Positions 28,105 through 37,972 of a DNA stretch of 64,000 nt are shown here, in pieces. The stretch covers positions 1 to 64,000 of the forward strand of contig CADCET010000008.1 of NCBI GenBank assembly GCA_902800495.1, read 5' to 3'. The stretch is from an uncultured Prevotellaceae bacterium (GTDB taxonomy: Bacteria > Bacteroidota > Bacteroidia > Bacteroidales > Bacteroidaceae). Numbering within the stretch: the stretch's first letter is position 1; every line of letters begins with the position of its first letter. Below the pieces are notes generated by a model that was not told the origin of the DNA, did not search any database, and worked only from the letters and a program-made list of their open reading frames with translations. Made by a program: the position numbers and the translations under genes.

Positions 28105-28150
28105 ACTCTAAATTCTTTACGCTTCACTCTTCACTCTTCACTTTTTTTCG

Positions 28151-28158
28151 TACCTTTG
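28151..28158 (+). promoter_or_regulatory. -7 promoter box of the LptD-like gene
   Basis: TACCTTTG 5 nt before the GTG start at 28164; the transcript would be almost leaderless. Three short TTCACTC-type direct repeats lie just upstream. Confidence 0.55.
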
Positions 28159-28163
28159 CACCC

Positions 28164-31100
28164 GTGAAACAGAAAACGGTCATCTTTTTGATGTTCGTTG
28201 CCTTCACTTTGTTGTGGGCATGTACGCCTTCGTCACTCCGCCAGGGAAGTACCAAGGGAGTGACCAAGGTGGCTGATGTTTTGCCCGTTCCCGACGAGGT
28301 GCCTGTCGATGAGGTGAAGGCGGTGTTGCCCGATGCTATTGCTCAAGTGAAGCCGTTAGCCGACACTCTAATGGCCAATGCCGACACACTGATAGCCAAA
28401 GCCGGGGCGATGGTGGCGCAGGCTGACACGGCGGCCCTGAAGGCTGCAGCCAAGGCTGTCGCCGACACATTAGCGCCTATTGTGCCAACAGTATCCGACT
28501 CACTGTTGCAGAAGGTGACAGACGTGGCCGCAGCCAAGATGAAGCGCGACACCACGACGATGGACTCCTTGGAGCTGGCCATCTATAAATATAATAAGGT
28601 GATTGACGACTCGCTGCGCCTTGACAGTCTGAACCGCCAAAGGAAGAACGGCATTGACTCGCCTGTGAAGTACTCGGCCAACGACTCGCTGACCTATCTG
28701 GCAGGTTCGGGTACCGCCCATCTCTATGGTGACTCGCACGTGGAGTACCAGAATATGGACCTGAAGAGCGAGAAGATATACATGGTGCTCGACAGCAGTC
28801 TGGTACACGCCACGGGTGTGAAGGACTCGGCCACACAGAGACTGGTGAAGACGCCCGTGTTCAAGATGGGCAGCGACGAGTATGAGAGCGACACGATGGC
28901 CTTTAACTTCAAGACAAAGAAAGGTCTCATCACACAGGTATACACCCAGCAGGAAGACGGTTTCCTGACGTCAGAACTGTCGAAACGTGGCGGCGAGGGC
29001 GAACTGTTCCTTATGCATGGCCGCTACACGACGTGCGATGAGCCACATCCCGACTTCTACCTTGCCCTCTCGCGTGCCAAGGTGCGCCCTGGTAAGGATG
29101 TCATCTTCGGACCGGCCTACCTCGTGGTGTGCGACGTGCCCTTGCCGCTGGCCGTCCCCTATGGTTTCTTCCCCTTCACGAAGAGCTACTCCAGCGGTTT
29201 TATCATGCCAACCTACGGTGACGAGACCGACCGCGGCTTCTACCTGCGCGACGGTGGCTACTACTTTGCCGTGAGCGACAAGATGGACCTGAAACTGATT
29301 GGAGAAATCTACACCAAGGGTTCGTGGGGCGTCACCGTCACATCGAACTATTACAAGCGCTATAAGTACAGGGGCACGTTTTTGGCAAGCTACCAGAACT
29401 CGGTGACGGGCGAGAAGAACCTGCCCGACTACAACAAGACGACGAGCTACAAGGTGATATGGAGCCACAGTCAGGACTCGAAGGCCAATCCCTATTCCAC
29501 ATTGTCGGCATCGGTCAACTTTGCCACGACAAGCTATGAACGTAATAACCTGACGTCGATGTACAATCCGCAGGCGATGACGCAGTCGACCCGTACCTCG
29601 TCTGTCAGCTATAGCACCGGTTTCTCCAGTCTCGGTATAAACATCTCGTCGAGTATGCGCCTGAACCAGAACATGCGCGACTCAACGATAGACCTGACAC
29701 TGCCAAACTTGTCGATAACGGTGTCGAAGTTCAACCCCTTCAAGCGAAAGAAGATGGTCGGCAACGAACGGTGGTACGAGAAAATCTCGCTCCGTTATAC
29801 TGGTGACCTCAGCAACAGCATCCATGCCAAAGAGGATAAACTGCTGCACTCCGACTTCCGCCGCGACTGGCAGAACAGCATCAAGCATACGCTGCCTATC
29901 GACGCAAACTTCACCGTACTGAAATATCTGACGCTGACACCGTCGTTCAACTTCAATGCCACGAACTCGTTCATCAAGACAAATAAGGCGTGGGATGTGG
30001 ATAAACAGAAGGAGTTGGTCGACACCATCACTGGTTTCTATACCGTCTACAATTGGTCACTCAACCTTTCGGCAACGACGAAGCTCTATGGTTTCTATAC
30101 ACCTTCACGGAAACTCTTCGGCGACAAGGTGCAGGTCATCCGCCATGTGCTGACGCCAACCATCGCCTTCAGCTACGCTCCTGATTTCAGTGCCGACCGT
30201 TACGGCTTTTACGACACCTACCAGAAGACCGATAAGGATGGCAATGTGTCGTTGGTGACTTACTCGCCCTATCAGGTGAGCGGCGTCTCGGTGCCGGGTG
30301 CCGGTAAGACGGGTAGCATCCGCTTTGATCTCAAGAACAACGTCGAGATGAAGTACCGCGACAAGAACGACTCTATCAAGAAACTCAGCCTCATTGACGA
30401 CCTGAGTGCCAATATGTCGTATAACATGGCTGCCACGCGACAGCCGTGGAGTTCGCTGAACACCAATATCCGCATCAAACTGTGGAAGACGACGCTGAAT
30501 GTGAATGCCGTCTTCAAGAGCTATGTCTACGAGGCAGACTCCGTAGGTGCCACGCCCCATGAGAGTGACCATACCACCTACTGGGGACAGGGCAAGTGGG
30601 GCCGCTTCCAAGGTATGTCGAAGAACCTGTCGTACACTATCGACAATACAAAGGTGGCGAACCTCTTCAAATGGCTGCGTGGTGAGCGTGTAGACAAGAA
30701 GAAAGAGGACGAAACCAAGAAGAAGGACGAGGATGATGACCTGCTGGACATCAACTCGAATATGGACCGCGACATGGAAAAGGGTAAGAAAGGCGCTAAG
30801 AAGGAGAATGCCGGAATGGCAGAGACCGATGAGGACGGCTATATGCTCTTCAACATACCTTGGTCGCTCAGCTTCGGCTACGGCATCACCATGAGTGAGG
30901 ATACCGACGTCAAGAAGTTCAACTACGACAAGATGCGCTATCCCTATAAGTTCACGCAGACGCTGAACTTCAGCGGCAACATCCGTATCTCTGACGGTTG
31001 GAACATCACCTTCTCCAGCGGTTACGACTTTGAGAACAAGAAGATTTCTATGACCACAGCTTCGCTGAGCCGCGACCTGCACTGCTTCAATATGTCGTGT

Positions 31101-31223
31101 CAGGTGGTGCTGGCACCTTATACCAGCTATAACTTCTCCTTCCGTTGTAATGCCTCCACCCTGACCGATGCCCTGAAGTACGACAAGCGCTCAGGAAACA
31201 CCAATCAGGTGCAGTGGTATTGA
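28164..31223 (+). CDS. LptD-like LPS-assembly outer-membrane protein
   Basis: A 1019-residue protein starting with GTG. The N-terminus MKQKTVIFLMFVAFTLLWAC is an export signal; LWAC could be a lipobox, although Trp before Ala is unusual. An Ala-rich stretch with repeated ADTL motifs (about 55-110) precedes an OstA-like domain (SGTAHLYGDSHVEYQNMDLKSEKI near 190) and a long C-terminal beta-barrel. The layout matches the Bacteroidetes LptD_2 family, which inserts lipopolysaccharide into the outer membrane. An acidic/lysine-rich insert (KKKEDETKKKDEDDD) lies near residue 850. The GTG start is chosen because it supplies the basic n-region. Confidence 0.85.
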   Translation: MKQKTVIFLMFVAFTLLWACTPSSLRQGSTKGVTKVADVLPVPDEVPVDEVKAVLPDAIAQVKPLADTLMANADTLIAKAGAMVAQADTAALKAAAKAVADTLAPIVPTVSDSLLQKVTDVAAAKMKRDTTTMDSLELAIYKYNKVIDDSLRLDSLNRQRKNGIDSPVKYSANDSLTYLAGSGTAHLYGDSHVEYQNMDLKSEKIYMVLDSSLVHATGVKDSATQRLVKTPVFKMGSDEYESDTMAFNFKTKKGLITQVYTQQEDGFLTSELSKRGGEGELFLMHGRYTTCDEPHPDFYLALSRAKVRPGKDVIFGPAYLVVCDVPLPLAVPYGFFPFTKSYSSGFIMPTYGDETDRGFYLRDGGYYFAVSDKMDLKLIGEIYTKGSWGVTVTSNYYKRYKYRGTFLASYQNSVTGEKNLPDYNKTTSYKVIWSHSQDSKANPYSTLSASVNFATTSYERNNLTSMYNPQAMTQSTRTSSVSYSTGFSSLGINISSSMRLNQNMRDSTIDLTLPNLSITVSKFNPFKRKKMVGNERWYEKISLRYTGDLSNSIHAKEDKLLHSDFRRDWQNSIKHTLPIDANFTVLKYLTLTPSFNFNATNSFIKTNKAWDVDKQKELVDTITGFYTVYNWSLNLSATTKLYGFYTPSRKLFGDKVQVIRHVLTPTIAFSYAPDFSADRYGFYDTYQKTDKDGNVSLVTYSPYQVSGVSVPGAGKTGSIRFDLKNNVEMKYRDKNDSIKKLSLIDDLSANMSYNMAATRQPWSSLNTNIRIKLWKTTLNVNAVFKSYVYEADSVGATPHESDHTTYWGQGKWGRFQGMSKNLSYTIDNTKVANLFKWLRGERVDKKKEDETKKKDEDDDLLDINSNMDRDMEKGKKGAKKENAGMAETDEDGYMLFNIPWSLSFGYGITMSEDTDVKKFNYDKMRYPYKFTQTLNFSGNIRISDGWNITFSSGYDFENKKISMTTASLSRDLHCFNMSCQVVLAPYTSYNFSFRCNASTLTDALKYDKRSGNTNQVQWY

Positions 31224-31226
31224 TTC

Positions 31227-33485
31227 TTAACTTGTCAGTAGTGCGTTGAGCGATTCCTGTTCGCCGACGACCCAGATGATGTCGCCCTCTTCGAAGCGGC
31301 GCTTGGGACTGACGCTCGACAGATTCTCCTTTCCTTCCTCCAGACCGACAACCATACAGCTGTAGAGGCTGCGGATGCCGCTCTCTTCCAGGGTTTTGCC
31401 CACAAAAGGACTGTCGGCACCGATGATGAGCTGCCGCAGTTTCATCTCGCGCTGCTCCACATCATAATCCTCGCCTAACAGCTCTGTCTCTAAAGCGTGG
31501 CCGAGGTTAGACAGCTGTTCATCGCTGCCGATAGCTTGCAAACGGTCGCCAGGGAAGATGATGTAGTCGCCATCGGGGATGTTCAGACGGTGGCCACCAC
31601 GCATGATGCTGCTGATGTGTACACCATACTTACGCCCTAACGACAGCTGTTTCAGCGTCTGACCCATCCACTGCGAGTCGGAAGGCACCTCAAAGTCGGC
31701 AATATGAATATCGCGGTCGAGCAGCTTCCCTTCGTAGAGTGGACGCTTCTTGCCGTGTACCTGGGCTTCGATGTCGCGGCTACGCAGGTTGTTGATAAAC
31801 AGGCGCTCTAACAGGATGCTGCGGTGCTTGACAGTGCGTGAGAAAACGATCAGCACAATCGCGATGACACCTAACGTCATCATAACGGCACTACTGAAAC
31901 GGCTCAGGTAGTTGCAGATATAGAAGATGAAGCTCACCGCTACCAAGCCGCGTACCAAGACGGTAAACAGCAGCGGCAGACGGTTGCGGTTGCTCTCGGC
32001 CCACAGGGCTTTCCACTCTTCGGAGTGGTTCTTCTTCATCACCATAGCCCGCAGGAAGGGGGCAATGCAGATGACGGTGAGCAGACCGGTGATGGCGTTG
32101 GCATACCAGTGTAGCTCCCAGCCCGGCAGCAGGCGGCGTGTAAACGGCAGGACGAAGGTGAACATCAGGGCGATGACAGCCGATGACAGGATACTGTAGA
32201 CGACGGTGTAGACGGTCATCTGCGTCAGCAGCCGTTTCCACTTGCTCTGTTCCTTGGTGTCAGGACGACTGGTCGACAGGTGGTTCAGGGCGCGGATGAT
32301 GCGCGACGGCAGCCGATGCTCTAAAGCACTATAAGCCGGTGTGGCGAGCCGTATCATGTAAGGTGTGAGGAAAGTGGTTATGACTGATACGGCCACCACG
32401 ACCGGATAGAGGAAATCGCTGATGACGCCGAGCGACAAGCCTAAGGAGGCGATGATAAACGAGAACTCACCGATCTGCGCCATCGAGAAGCCGCAACGCA
32501 TGGCTGACTTCAGACTCTCGCCGCCCAGCATGAACGACAGGGAACCAAAGATGGCCTGTCCTAAGAGGATGGTGACGACGAGTGCCAGGATAGGTAAGGC
32601 ATATTCGACGAGGATCTGCGGGTCGACCAGCATACCGACGGAGACGAAGAAGATGGCACCGAAGAGGTTCTTCACGGGCTCGACAAGTTTCTCGATGCGT
32701 TCGGCCTCGATAGTCTCGGCCAGGATGCTACCCATGATGAAGGCACCGAAGGCCGACGAGAAACCTACCTTTGTAGAGAAGACGGCCATAGCACAGCACA
32801 GACCTAACGAGACGATGAGCAGCACCTCGCTGTTGATGAGCTTGCGCACCTGACGCAGGAACAGGGGGATGGCGAAGATGCCCACCACGAGCCAGAGTAT
32901 CAGGAAGAAGCCAATCTTCATGATGGAGCCTAACATCTGGCCGCCATCAGGGTTGTTGCCGCTGGCAATGGCACTCAGCATGACCATCATGACGATGGCC
33001 AGAATATCTTCGAGAATAAGTACCGACATGACCAGACCCGCAAACTGCTGTTGCCGCAGACCAAGGTCGTCGAAGGCTTTGTAGATGATGGTCGTCGACG
33101 ACATGGCGAGCATACCGCCGAGGAAGATGCAGTCCATCTGGCTCCAGCTGAAGGCATGGCCGACGATGATGCCTAACATCGACATCGAGAAGATGATGGT
33201 GATGGTAGAGATGATAGGCGAGGCGCCCATCTTCAGGATCTTCTTGAACGAGAAGTCAAGACCTAACGAGAACAGCAGGAACATCACGCCGATGTCGGCC
33301 CACAACTGGACGTTCTCACGGTCGGCGACAGATGCGGTGTAGGGCATGTGGGGCGACACTAAGAAGCCGGCCATGATATAGCCCAAGACAAGGGGCTGTT
33401 TCAGACGCTTGAAAATTATTGTGACGACGCCGGCGACAACGAGCATCAGCGCCAGGTCCTGAATCATTGGGGCTAATTCTGCCAT
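31227..33485 (-). CDS. KefB-like CPA2 cation:proton antiporter with TrkA-C domains
   Basis: A 752-residue membrane protein. The first 400 residues form a Na+/H+ exchanger domain of about 12 helices (GYIMAGFLVSPHMP near 35, SSTTIIYKAFDDLGLR near 130, FGAFIMGSILAETIEAE near 245). Four more helices follow. The C-terminal 200 residues are cytoplasmic and contain two TrkA-C-like ligand-binding folds (IADFEVPSDSQWMGQTLKQL and LIIGADSPFVGKTLEESGI). This resembles Bacteroidetes KefB-type exchangers of K+ or Na+ for H+. It is convergent with the LptD-like gene, 3 bp between stops, and preceded by a giant inverted repeat. Confidence 0.88.
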   Translation of the reverse strand: MAELAPMIQDLALMLVVAGVVTIIFKRLKQPLVLGYIMAGFLVSPHMPYTASVADRENVQLWADIGVMFLLFSLGLDFSFKKILKMGASPIISTITIIFSMSMLGIIVGHAFSWSQMDCIFLGGMLAMSSTTIIYKAFDDLGLRQQQFAGLVMSVLILEDILAIVMMVMLSAIASGNNPDGGQMLGSIMKIGFFLILWLVVGIFAIPLFLRQVRKLINSEVLLIVSLGLCCAMAVFSTKVGFSSAFGAFIMGSILAETIEAERIEKLVEPVKNLFGAIFFVSVGMLVDPQILVEYALPILALVVTILLGQAIFGSLSFMLGGESLKSAMRCGFSMAQIGEFSFIIASLGLSLGVISDFLYPVVVAVSVITTFLTPYMIRLATPAYSALEHRLPSRIIRALNHLSTSRPDTKEQSKWKRLLTQMTVYTVVYSILSSAVIALMFTFVLPFTRRLLPGWELHWYANAITGLLTVICIAPFLRAMVMKKNHSEEWKALWAESNRNRLPLLFTVLVRGLVAVSFIFYICNYLSRFSSAVMMTLGVIAIVLIVFSRTVKHRSILLERLFINNLRSRDIEAQVHGKKRPLYEGKLLDRDIHIADFEVPSDSQWMGQTLKQLSLGRKYGVHISSIMRGGHRLNIPDGDYIIFPGDRLQAIGSDEQLSNLGHALETELLGEDYDVEQREMKLRQLIIGADSPFVGKTLEESGIRSLYSCMVVGLEEGKENLSSVSPKRRFEEGDIIWVVGEQESLNALLTS

Positions 33486-33504
33486 AAATCCTTTAATTTA
33501 GTTT

Positions 33505-33842
33505 TTTTGACATGAGTACTTTTTTGACATGAGTACATGAGTACTTTTTTGACAGGAGTACAGGAGAACTTTTTTGACAGGAGTACATGAGTACATCTTT
33601 TGACAGGAGTACATGAGGACATCTTTTGACAGGAGTACATGAGTACTTTTTGACAGGAGTACATGAGAACCATTGAGGTTTTTGGCCTTATGTTCTCTTG
33701 TACTCATGTCCTCATGTCTAAACAGTTCTCCTGTTCTCCTGTTCTCCTGTCTAAAAACGTTCTCATGTTCTCTTGTCTAAAGACGTTCTCATGTACTCTT
33801 GTCAAAAAAGTACTCATGTACTCCTATCGAAATGTTCTCTTG
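33505..33842. repeat. Large inverted array of short GAGTACATGAG-type repeats
   Basis: From 33505 to about 33668 there are some seven units of the type GACAGGAGTACATGAGTAC separated by T-tracts. From about 33690 to 33842 there are similar units in reverse complement (GTTCTCATGTTCTCTTGTC). The result is an imperfect inverted repeat of about 160-bp arms, with 8-bp substructure (ACATGAGT). It fills the entire 357-bp gap between the pepT stop and the antiporter start; no gene is seen. Confidence 0.7.
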
Positions 33843-35066
33843 TCAATCATTGTAGCTGGCTGTCAGCTCACAGATTTTGACAATCACCAGCATCGCTTTC
33901 TCCATTGACTGTCTGCTGACGAACTCGTAGGGACCGTGGAAATTGACGCCGCCGGCAAAGATGTTGGGGCAGGGGAGACCACGGAACGACAGCTGGGCAC
34001 CGTCGGTGCCGCCACGTATGGGTTTTACGCGCGGACTGACCCCTACCTCCTGCATGGCGTGCAACACAAGGTCGACGACGTGCATCTGCGGGTCAATCTT
34101 CTCTTTCATGTTATAGTACTGGTCGCTCACCGCGCAAATGACAGTGCCCTCACCGTAACGCTCGTTCATCTGCTCTGCGCAGCGCTGGATGACACGCTTG
34201 CGGTCTTCAAAGCATTCGCGGTCGTGGTCGCGGATGATATAGCTCATACGCGCCTCCTCGACGGACGACTGGATGCTCGTCAGGTGGTAGAAACCCTGAT
34301 AGTCCTCTGTGGTCTCTGGTGTCTCGTCCTCAGGCAGCATCTTGGCAAACTCAGTGGCCAGGGCGTTGGCGTTCACCATCTTACCCTTGGCATAGCCAGG
34401 ATGGACGCTGACACCCTTGATGGTGATCTTGGCAGACGCGGCGTTGAAGTTCTCAAACTCTAATTCGCCGATGTCGCCGCCATCCATCGTGTAGGCCCAT
34501 TGGCAGCCGAAGCGCTCCACGTCGAAATAGTGGGCGCCCATGCCGATCTCCTCGTCGGGATTGAAGGCGATGCGGATTCGTCCGTGCTTGATCTCGGGGT
34601 GCTGCTGCAGGTAGACCATTGCCTGCACAATCTCGGCGATGCCTGCCTTGTCGTCGGCACCGAGCAATGTCGTGCCGTCGGTAACAATCAGGTCCTCGCC
34701 GACGTGCTGCAACAGCTCGGGGAATTTCTTTGGTGACGATACGATACCCTCGGAAAGCTCAATGTCGCCGCCGTCGTAGTGGCTGACAATCTGTGCCTTG
34801 ATGTCGGCACCAGAGCAGTCGGGACTGGTGTCGTAGTGACTGATGAAGCCAATGGTTGGCGCTTCGTCGCGGATATTGGCCTTCAGCGTGGCGTAGATAT
34901 AGCCACGCTCGTCCATCTCGACGTCGTCGAGACCTTCCGCTTGTAGCTCCTTCTTCAGGTATTCAGCGAAGACAAGCTGCTTCGCAGAACTTGGCACGCA
35001 GTCGGCATCTTCTGCCGACTGCGTGTCAAACTTTGTATAATTGATAAATCGTTCTACTATGTCCAT
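33843..35066 (-). CDS. pepT: Peptidase T (tripeptide aminopeptidase)
   Basis: A 407-residue cytoplasmic metallopeptidase of family M20 that removes N-terminal residues from tripeptides. Typical elements are [11 protein letters not shown] near residue 75, LLGADDKAG near 135, the catalytic [10 protein letters not shown] near 170 and the C-terminal [18 protein letters not shown]. Length is normal for PepT. It lies 9 bp downstream of trpB2 on the same strand and may be co-transcribed with it; the giant inverted repeat follows its stop codon directly. Confidence 0.95.
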   Translation of the reverse strand: MDIVERFINYTKFDTQSAEDADCVPSSAKQLVFAEYLKKELQAEGLDDVEMDERGYIYATLKANIRDEAPTIGFISHYDTSPDCSGADIKAQIVSHYDGGDIELSEGIVSSPKKFPELLQHVGEDLIVTDGTTLLGADDKAGIAEIVQAMVYLQQHPEIKHGRIRIAFNPDEEIGMGAHYFDVERFGCQWAYTMDGGDIGELEFENFNAASAKITIKGVSVHPGYAKGKMVNANALATEFAKMLPEDETPETTEDYQGFYHLTSIQSSVEEARMSYIIRDHDRECFEDRKRVIQRCAEQMNERYGEGTVICAVSDQYYNMKEKIDPQMHVVDLVLHAMQEVGVSPRVKPIRGGTDGAQLSFRGLPCPNIFAGGVNFHGPYEFVSRQSMEKAMLVIVKICELTASYND

Positions 35067-35075
35067 TGTGTTGTA

Positions 35076-36440
35076 TTATCCTTGCTGGTCGAGTGCCTTC
35101 AGGTTCTCGGCAATCATCTCGTCGGTGACGGTGTAGTTCTGCAGGTCACCCTTGATGAAGGCCTCGTAAGAAGGCATGTCGATGAGTCCGTGGCCAGAGA
35201 GGTTGAAGAGAATGACTTTCTCCTCGCCCGTCTCAATGCACTTCTTGGCCTCGCGGATGGTGGCGGCGATGGCGTGAGTGCTCTCAGGAGCAGGGATGAT
35301 GCCCTCGGTACGGGCGAAGAGCATACCAGCCTCGAAGGTCTCTAACTGCGGGATGTCGACACCATGCATCAGACCGTCCTTGATGAGCTGCGAGATAATC
35401 ATGCCGGCACCGTGATAGCGCAGACCACCAGCGTGGATGTTCGACGGCTTGAAGTTGTGGCCCAGCGTGTACATCGGCAGCAGCGGTGTGTAACCAGCCT
35501 CGTCGCCGAAGTCGTAGCGGAACTGGCCACGCGTCAGCTTCGGACAGCTGTCGGGCTCAGCAGCGATGAACTCTGTGGTCTTACCGTCGAGCAGGTTGTG
35601 GCGCATGAAGGGGAAGGAGATACCACCGAAGTTGGAACCACCGCCGAAGCAGCCGATGACGATGTCGGGATATTCGCCGGCCATCTCCATCTGCTTTTCG
35701 GCCTCCAGACCGATAATCGTCTGGTGCAGACCCACGTGGTTGAGCACGGACCCCAGCGTGTACTTACAGTTCGGGGTGGTCGTGGCCAGCTCCACAGCCT
35801 CTGAGATGGCGGTGCCGAGAGAGCCAGAGTGCGTGGGGTCCTTCGTCAGGATGTCCTTACCGGCACGGGTTGACATCGAGGGAGAACCTTCGACCACAGC
35901 TCCGAAGGTACGCATGATGCTGGAGCGATAGGGCTTTTGCTGCATGGTGATCTTCACCTGATAGACAGCGCAGTCAAGACCGTAGATCTTGGCGGCATAC
36001 GAGAGGGCAGCACCCCACTGTCCGGCACCCGTCTCGGTGGTCACGTTCGTCGTACCTTCCTGCTTGGCATAGTAGCACTGGGGCAGGGCCGAGTTAATCT
36101 TATGGGAACCTAAGGGGTTGGTTGACTCGTTCTTGAAATAGATATGGGCGGGCGTACTCAGGGCCTCTTCCAGGGCATAGGCACGCACCAGCGGCGTTGA
36201 ACGGTAATACTTGTACTTCTCGAGCACGTCCTCGGGGATGTCTATCCAGCGATGCTCCGTGTCTAACTCCTGCACACAGCATTCGCGCGGGAAGATGTGT
36301 GCCAGGTCGTCGACGCCTAACGGCTGCTTCGTTGCCGGGTGGATGGGCGGCATGGGCTTGTTGGGCATGTCGGCCTGGATGTTGTACCACTGTGTTGGAA
36401 TCTCACTCTCCTGAAGGATGAATTTCTTTTGTTTTGACAT
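35076..36440 (-). CDS. Tryptophan synthase beta-like protein, TrpB2 type
   Basis: A 454-residue PLP enzyme. The Schiff-base lysine is Lys114 in NPLGSHKINSA, and the phosphate-binding GCFGGGSNFGG loop is near residue 265. The long N-terminal extension and overall length place it in the TrpB2 subgroup, which works without TrpA and joins serine and indole. No trp genes are adjacent. A TACCTTTG box lies at 36475-36482 on the minus strand, and pepT follows after 9 bp. A salvage role for free indole is known for the subgroup and inferred here. Confidence 0.92.
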   Translation of the reverse strand: MSKQKKFILQESEIPTQWYNIQADMPNKPMPPIHPATKQPLGVDDLAHIFPRECCVQELDTEHRWIDIPEDVLEKYKYYRSTPLVRAYALEEALSTPAHIYFKNESTNPLGSHKINSALPQCYYAKQEGTTNVTTETGAGQWGAALSYAAKIYGLDCAVYQVKITMQQKPYRSSIMRTFGAVVEGSPSMSTRAGKDILTKDPTHSGSLGTAISEAVELATTTPNCKYTLGSVLNHVGLHQTIIGLEAEKQMEMAGEYPDIVIGCFGGGSNFGGISFPFMRHNLLDGKTTEFIAAEPDSCPKLTRGQFRYDFGDEAGYTPLLPMYTLGHNFKPSNIHAGGLRYHGAGMIISQLIKDGLMHGVDIPQLETFEAGMLFARTEGIIPAPESTHAIAATIREAKKCIETGEEKVILFNLSGHGLIDMPSYEAFIKGDLQNYTVTDEMIAENLKALDQQG

Positions 36441-36474
36441 AATACTTTAGTTTTGGGATTGGTGTATCCGAGTG

Positions 36475-36482
36475 CAAAGGTA
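36475..36482 (-). promoter_or_regulatory. -7 promoter box of trpB2-pepT
   Basis: Minus-strand TACCTTTG, 34 bp upstream of the trpB2 start codon; divergent from the symporter promoter 44 bp away. Confidence 0.6.
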
Positions 36483-36525
36483 CGACTTTTTATTGAGAAT
36501 CCTGCAAAGAATCTATTTTTTTTCA

Positions 36526-36533
36526 TACCTTTG
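36526..36533 (+). promoter_or_regulatory. -7 promoter box of the sodium:solute symporter gene
   Basis: TACCTTTG 8 nt ahead of ATG 36542 (11 nt ahead of the alternative ATG 36545). Confidence 0.55.
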
Positions 36534-36541
36534 CAAGCCGT

Positions 36542-37972
36542 ATGATGATACTAATCACGATATTGTGCTATTTCGGCCTGCTCTTCGGCATCAGCCGACT
36601 GACGGCAAGGCGCTCGACGAACGAGACGTTCTACAGGGCCAACCGCCAGTCGCCGTGGTATATGGTGGCCTTCGGCATGGTGGGCGCCTCCATCTCGGGC
36701 GTCACGTTTGTCTCGGTGCCGGGCATGGTGCAGCAGTCGCAGATGACCTATCTGCAGACCTGTATGGGCTTTGTACTGGGCTATGTCATGGTGGCTTTCG
36801 TGCTGCTGCCCTTGTACTACCGGCTGAACCTGACCTCCATCTATGCCTACCTGGGCACGCGGTTTGGGGCGTGCTCCCATAAGACAGGGGCGTGTTTCTT
36901 CCTGCTGTCGAAGATGGCGGGGGCTTCCGTCAGGTTCTATGTCGTCTGCATCATCTTGCAGCGCTTCGTATTCCAGCCGATAGGAGTGCCGTTTGCGCTG
37001 ACGGTGACAGGACTGGTGCTGCTCATCTGGCTTTACACCCGGCAGGGCGGCATCAAGACGCTGGTGTGGACAGACTCGCTGCAAACAGTTTGCCTGTTTG
37101 CGGCTCTGCTTATCATTATCTATAAGGTGGAAGACGACCTGGGGCTGACCTTCAGCGGTGCCGTCGCTGCCATACAGACCAGCCCGTTGTCGCAGGTGTT
37201 CGTCTGGGACGACTGGATGTCGAAGCAGCATTTCTGGAAGCAGTTCCTGAGTGGCGCCTTCATCGTCGTCGTCATGACGGGGCTGGATCAGGACATGATG
37301 CAGAAGAACCTGACGTGCAGGACGTTGCGTGGCGCTCAGAAGGATATGTGTACGTATGGCGTGGCGTTTCTGCCGGCCAACTTGCTGTTCTTGGCACTTG
37401 GTGTACTGCTCACGATGATACCTGGGGCGGCCACGGGCGACGAGCTGTTGCCTGCCTACGTTACTCAGGCATCGACGCTCTCTCCGCTCATTCCGCTCCT
37501 CTTCGTCTTGGGCATCGTGGCAGCCTCGTTCTCCAGTGCAGATTCTGCACTGACGTCGCTGACCACGATATTCTGTGTAGACATTGTAGGCCGGCAGGAC
37601 GACGAGCGACTGCGGCGCAGGGTTCATATCGGCGTCTGTGGCGTGTTTGTGCTTTTCATCCTGATTTTCAAGGCGCTGAACTCCACCAGCCTGATTGATG
37701 CCGTTTATATCATCGCAGGCTACACCTACGGTCCGCTGCTCGGCCTTTTCCTTTTTGGCCTCTTTACACGGAAGCAACCCGCCGACCGGCTGGTGCCCTA
37801 CATCTGTGTGGCTTCGCCGCTGCTCAGTTATGGCGCAGACCAGCTGGCACAGCAACTCTGGGGCTATCGCTTCGGCTACGAACTGCTGATGCTTAACGGC
37901 TTGCTGACGTTTACTGGTCTTTGGCTAAGCTCTCGGCATACTCCTTCGGCTGAACGCCAAACTCCTTCTTGA
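36542..37972 (+). CDS. Sodium:solute symporter (SSS family)
   Basis: A 476-residue inner-membrane protein with about 13 helices and the SSS-family layout: GMVGASISGVTFVSVPG near residue 45, a WTDSLQTVCLF helix near 180 and SSADSALTSLTTIFCVDI near 335. The substrate is not predictable; sugars, sialic acid or vitamins are carried by relatives. The gene's last 62 bp overlap the 3' end of the convergent hybrid-kinase gene, which is unusually long for convergent genes and could cause antisense interference between the two mRNAs. Confidence 0.87.
   Translation: MMILITILCYFGLLFGISRLTARRSTNETFYRANRQSPWYMVAFGMVGASISGVTFVSVPGMVQQSQMTYLQTCMGFVLGYVMVAFVLLPLYYRLNLTSIYAYLGTRFGACSHKTGACFFLLSKMAGASVRFYVVCIILQRFVFQPIGVPFALTVTGLVLLIWLYTRQGGIKTLVWTDSLQTVCLFAALLIIIYKVEDDLGLTFSGAVAAIQTSPLSQVFVWDDWMSKQHFWKQFLSGAFIVVVMTGLDQDMMQKNLTCRTLRGAQKDMCTYGVAFLPANLLFLALGVLLTMIPGAATGDELLPAYVTQASTLSPLIPLLFVLGIVAASFSSADSALTSLTTIFCVDIVGRQDDERLRRRVHIGVCGVFVLFILIFKALNSTSLIDAVYIIAGYTYGPLLGLFLFGLFTRKQPADRLVPYICVASPLLSYGADQLAQQLWGYRFGYELLMLNGLLTFTGLWLSSRHTPSAERQTPS

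Noticed and set aside
33505..33842. CRISPR-like or VNTR array
   Set aside because: The array reverses orientation midway and has 8-bp substructure with T-tracts as the only spacing, so it is an inverted repeat and not a CRISPR.
36551..37855. Long minus-strand open frame (434 codons) opposite the symporter gene
   Set aside because: The plus-strand product is a convincing SSS-family membrane protein with matching motifs. The antisense product is Gln/His/Arg-rich with no domain, as expected from a mirrored reading of hydrophobic codons.
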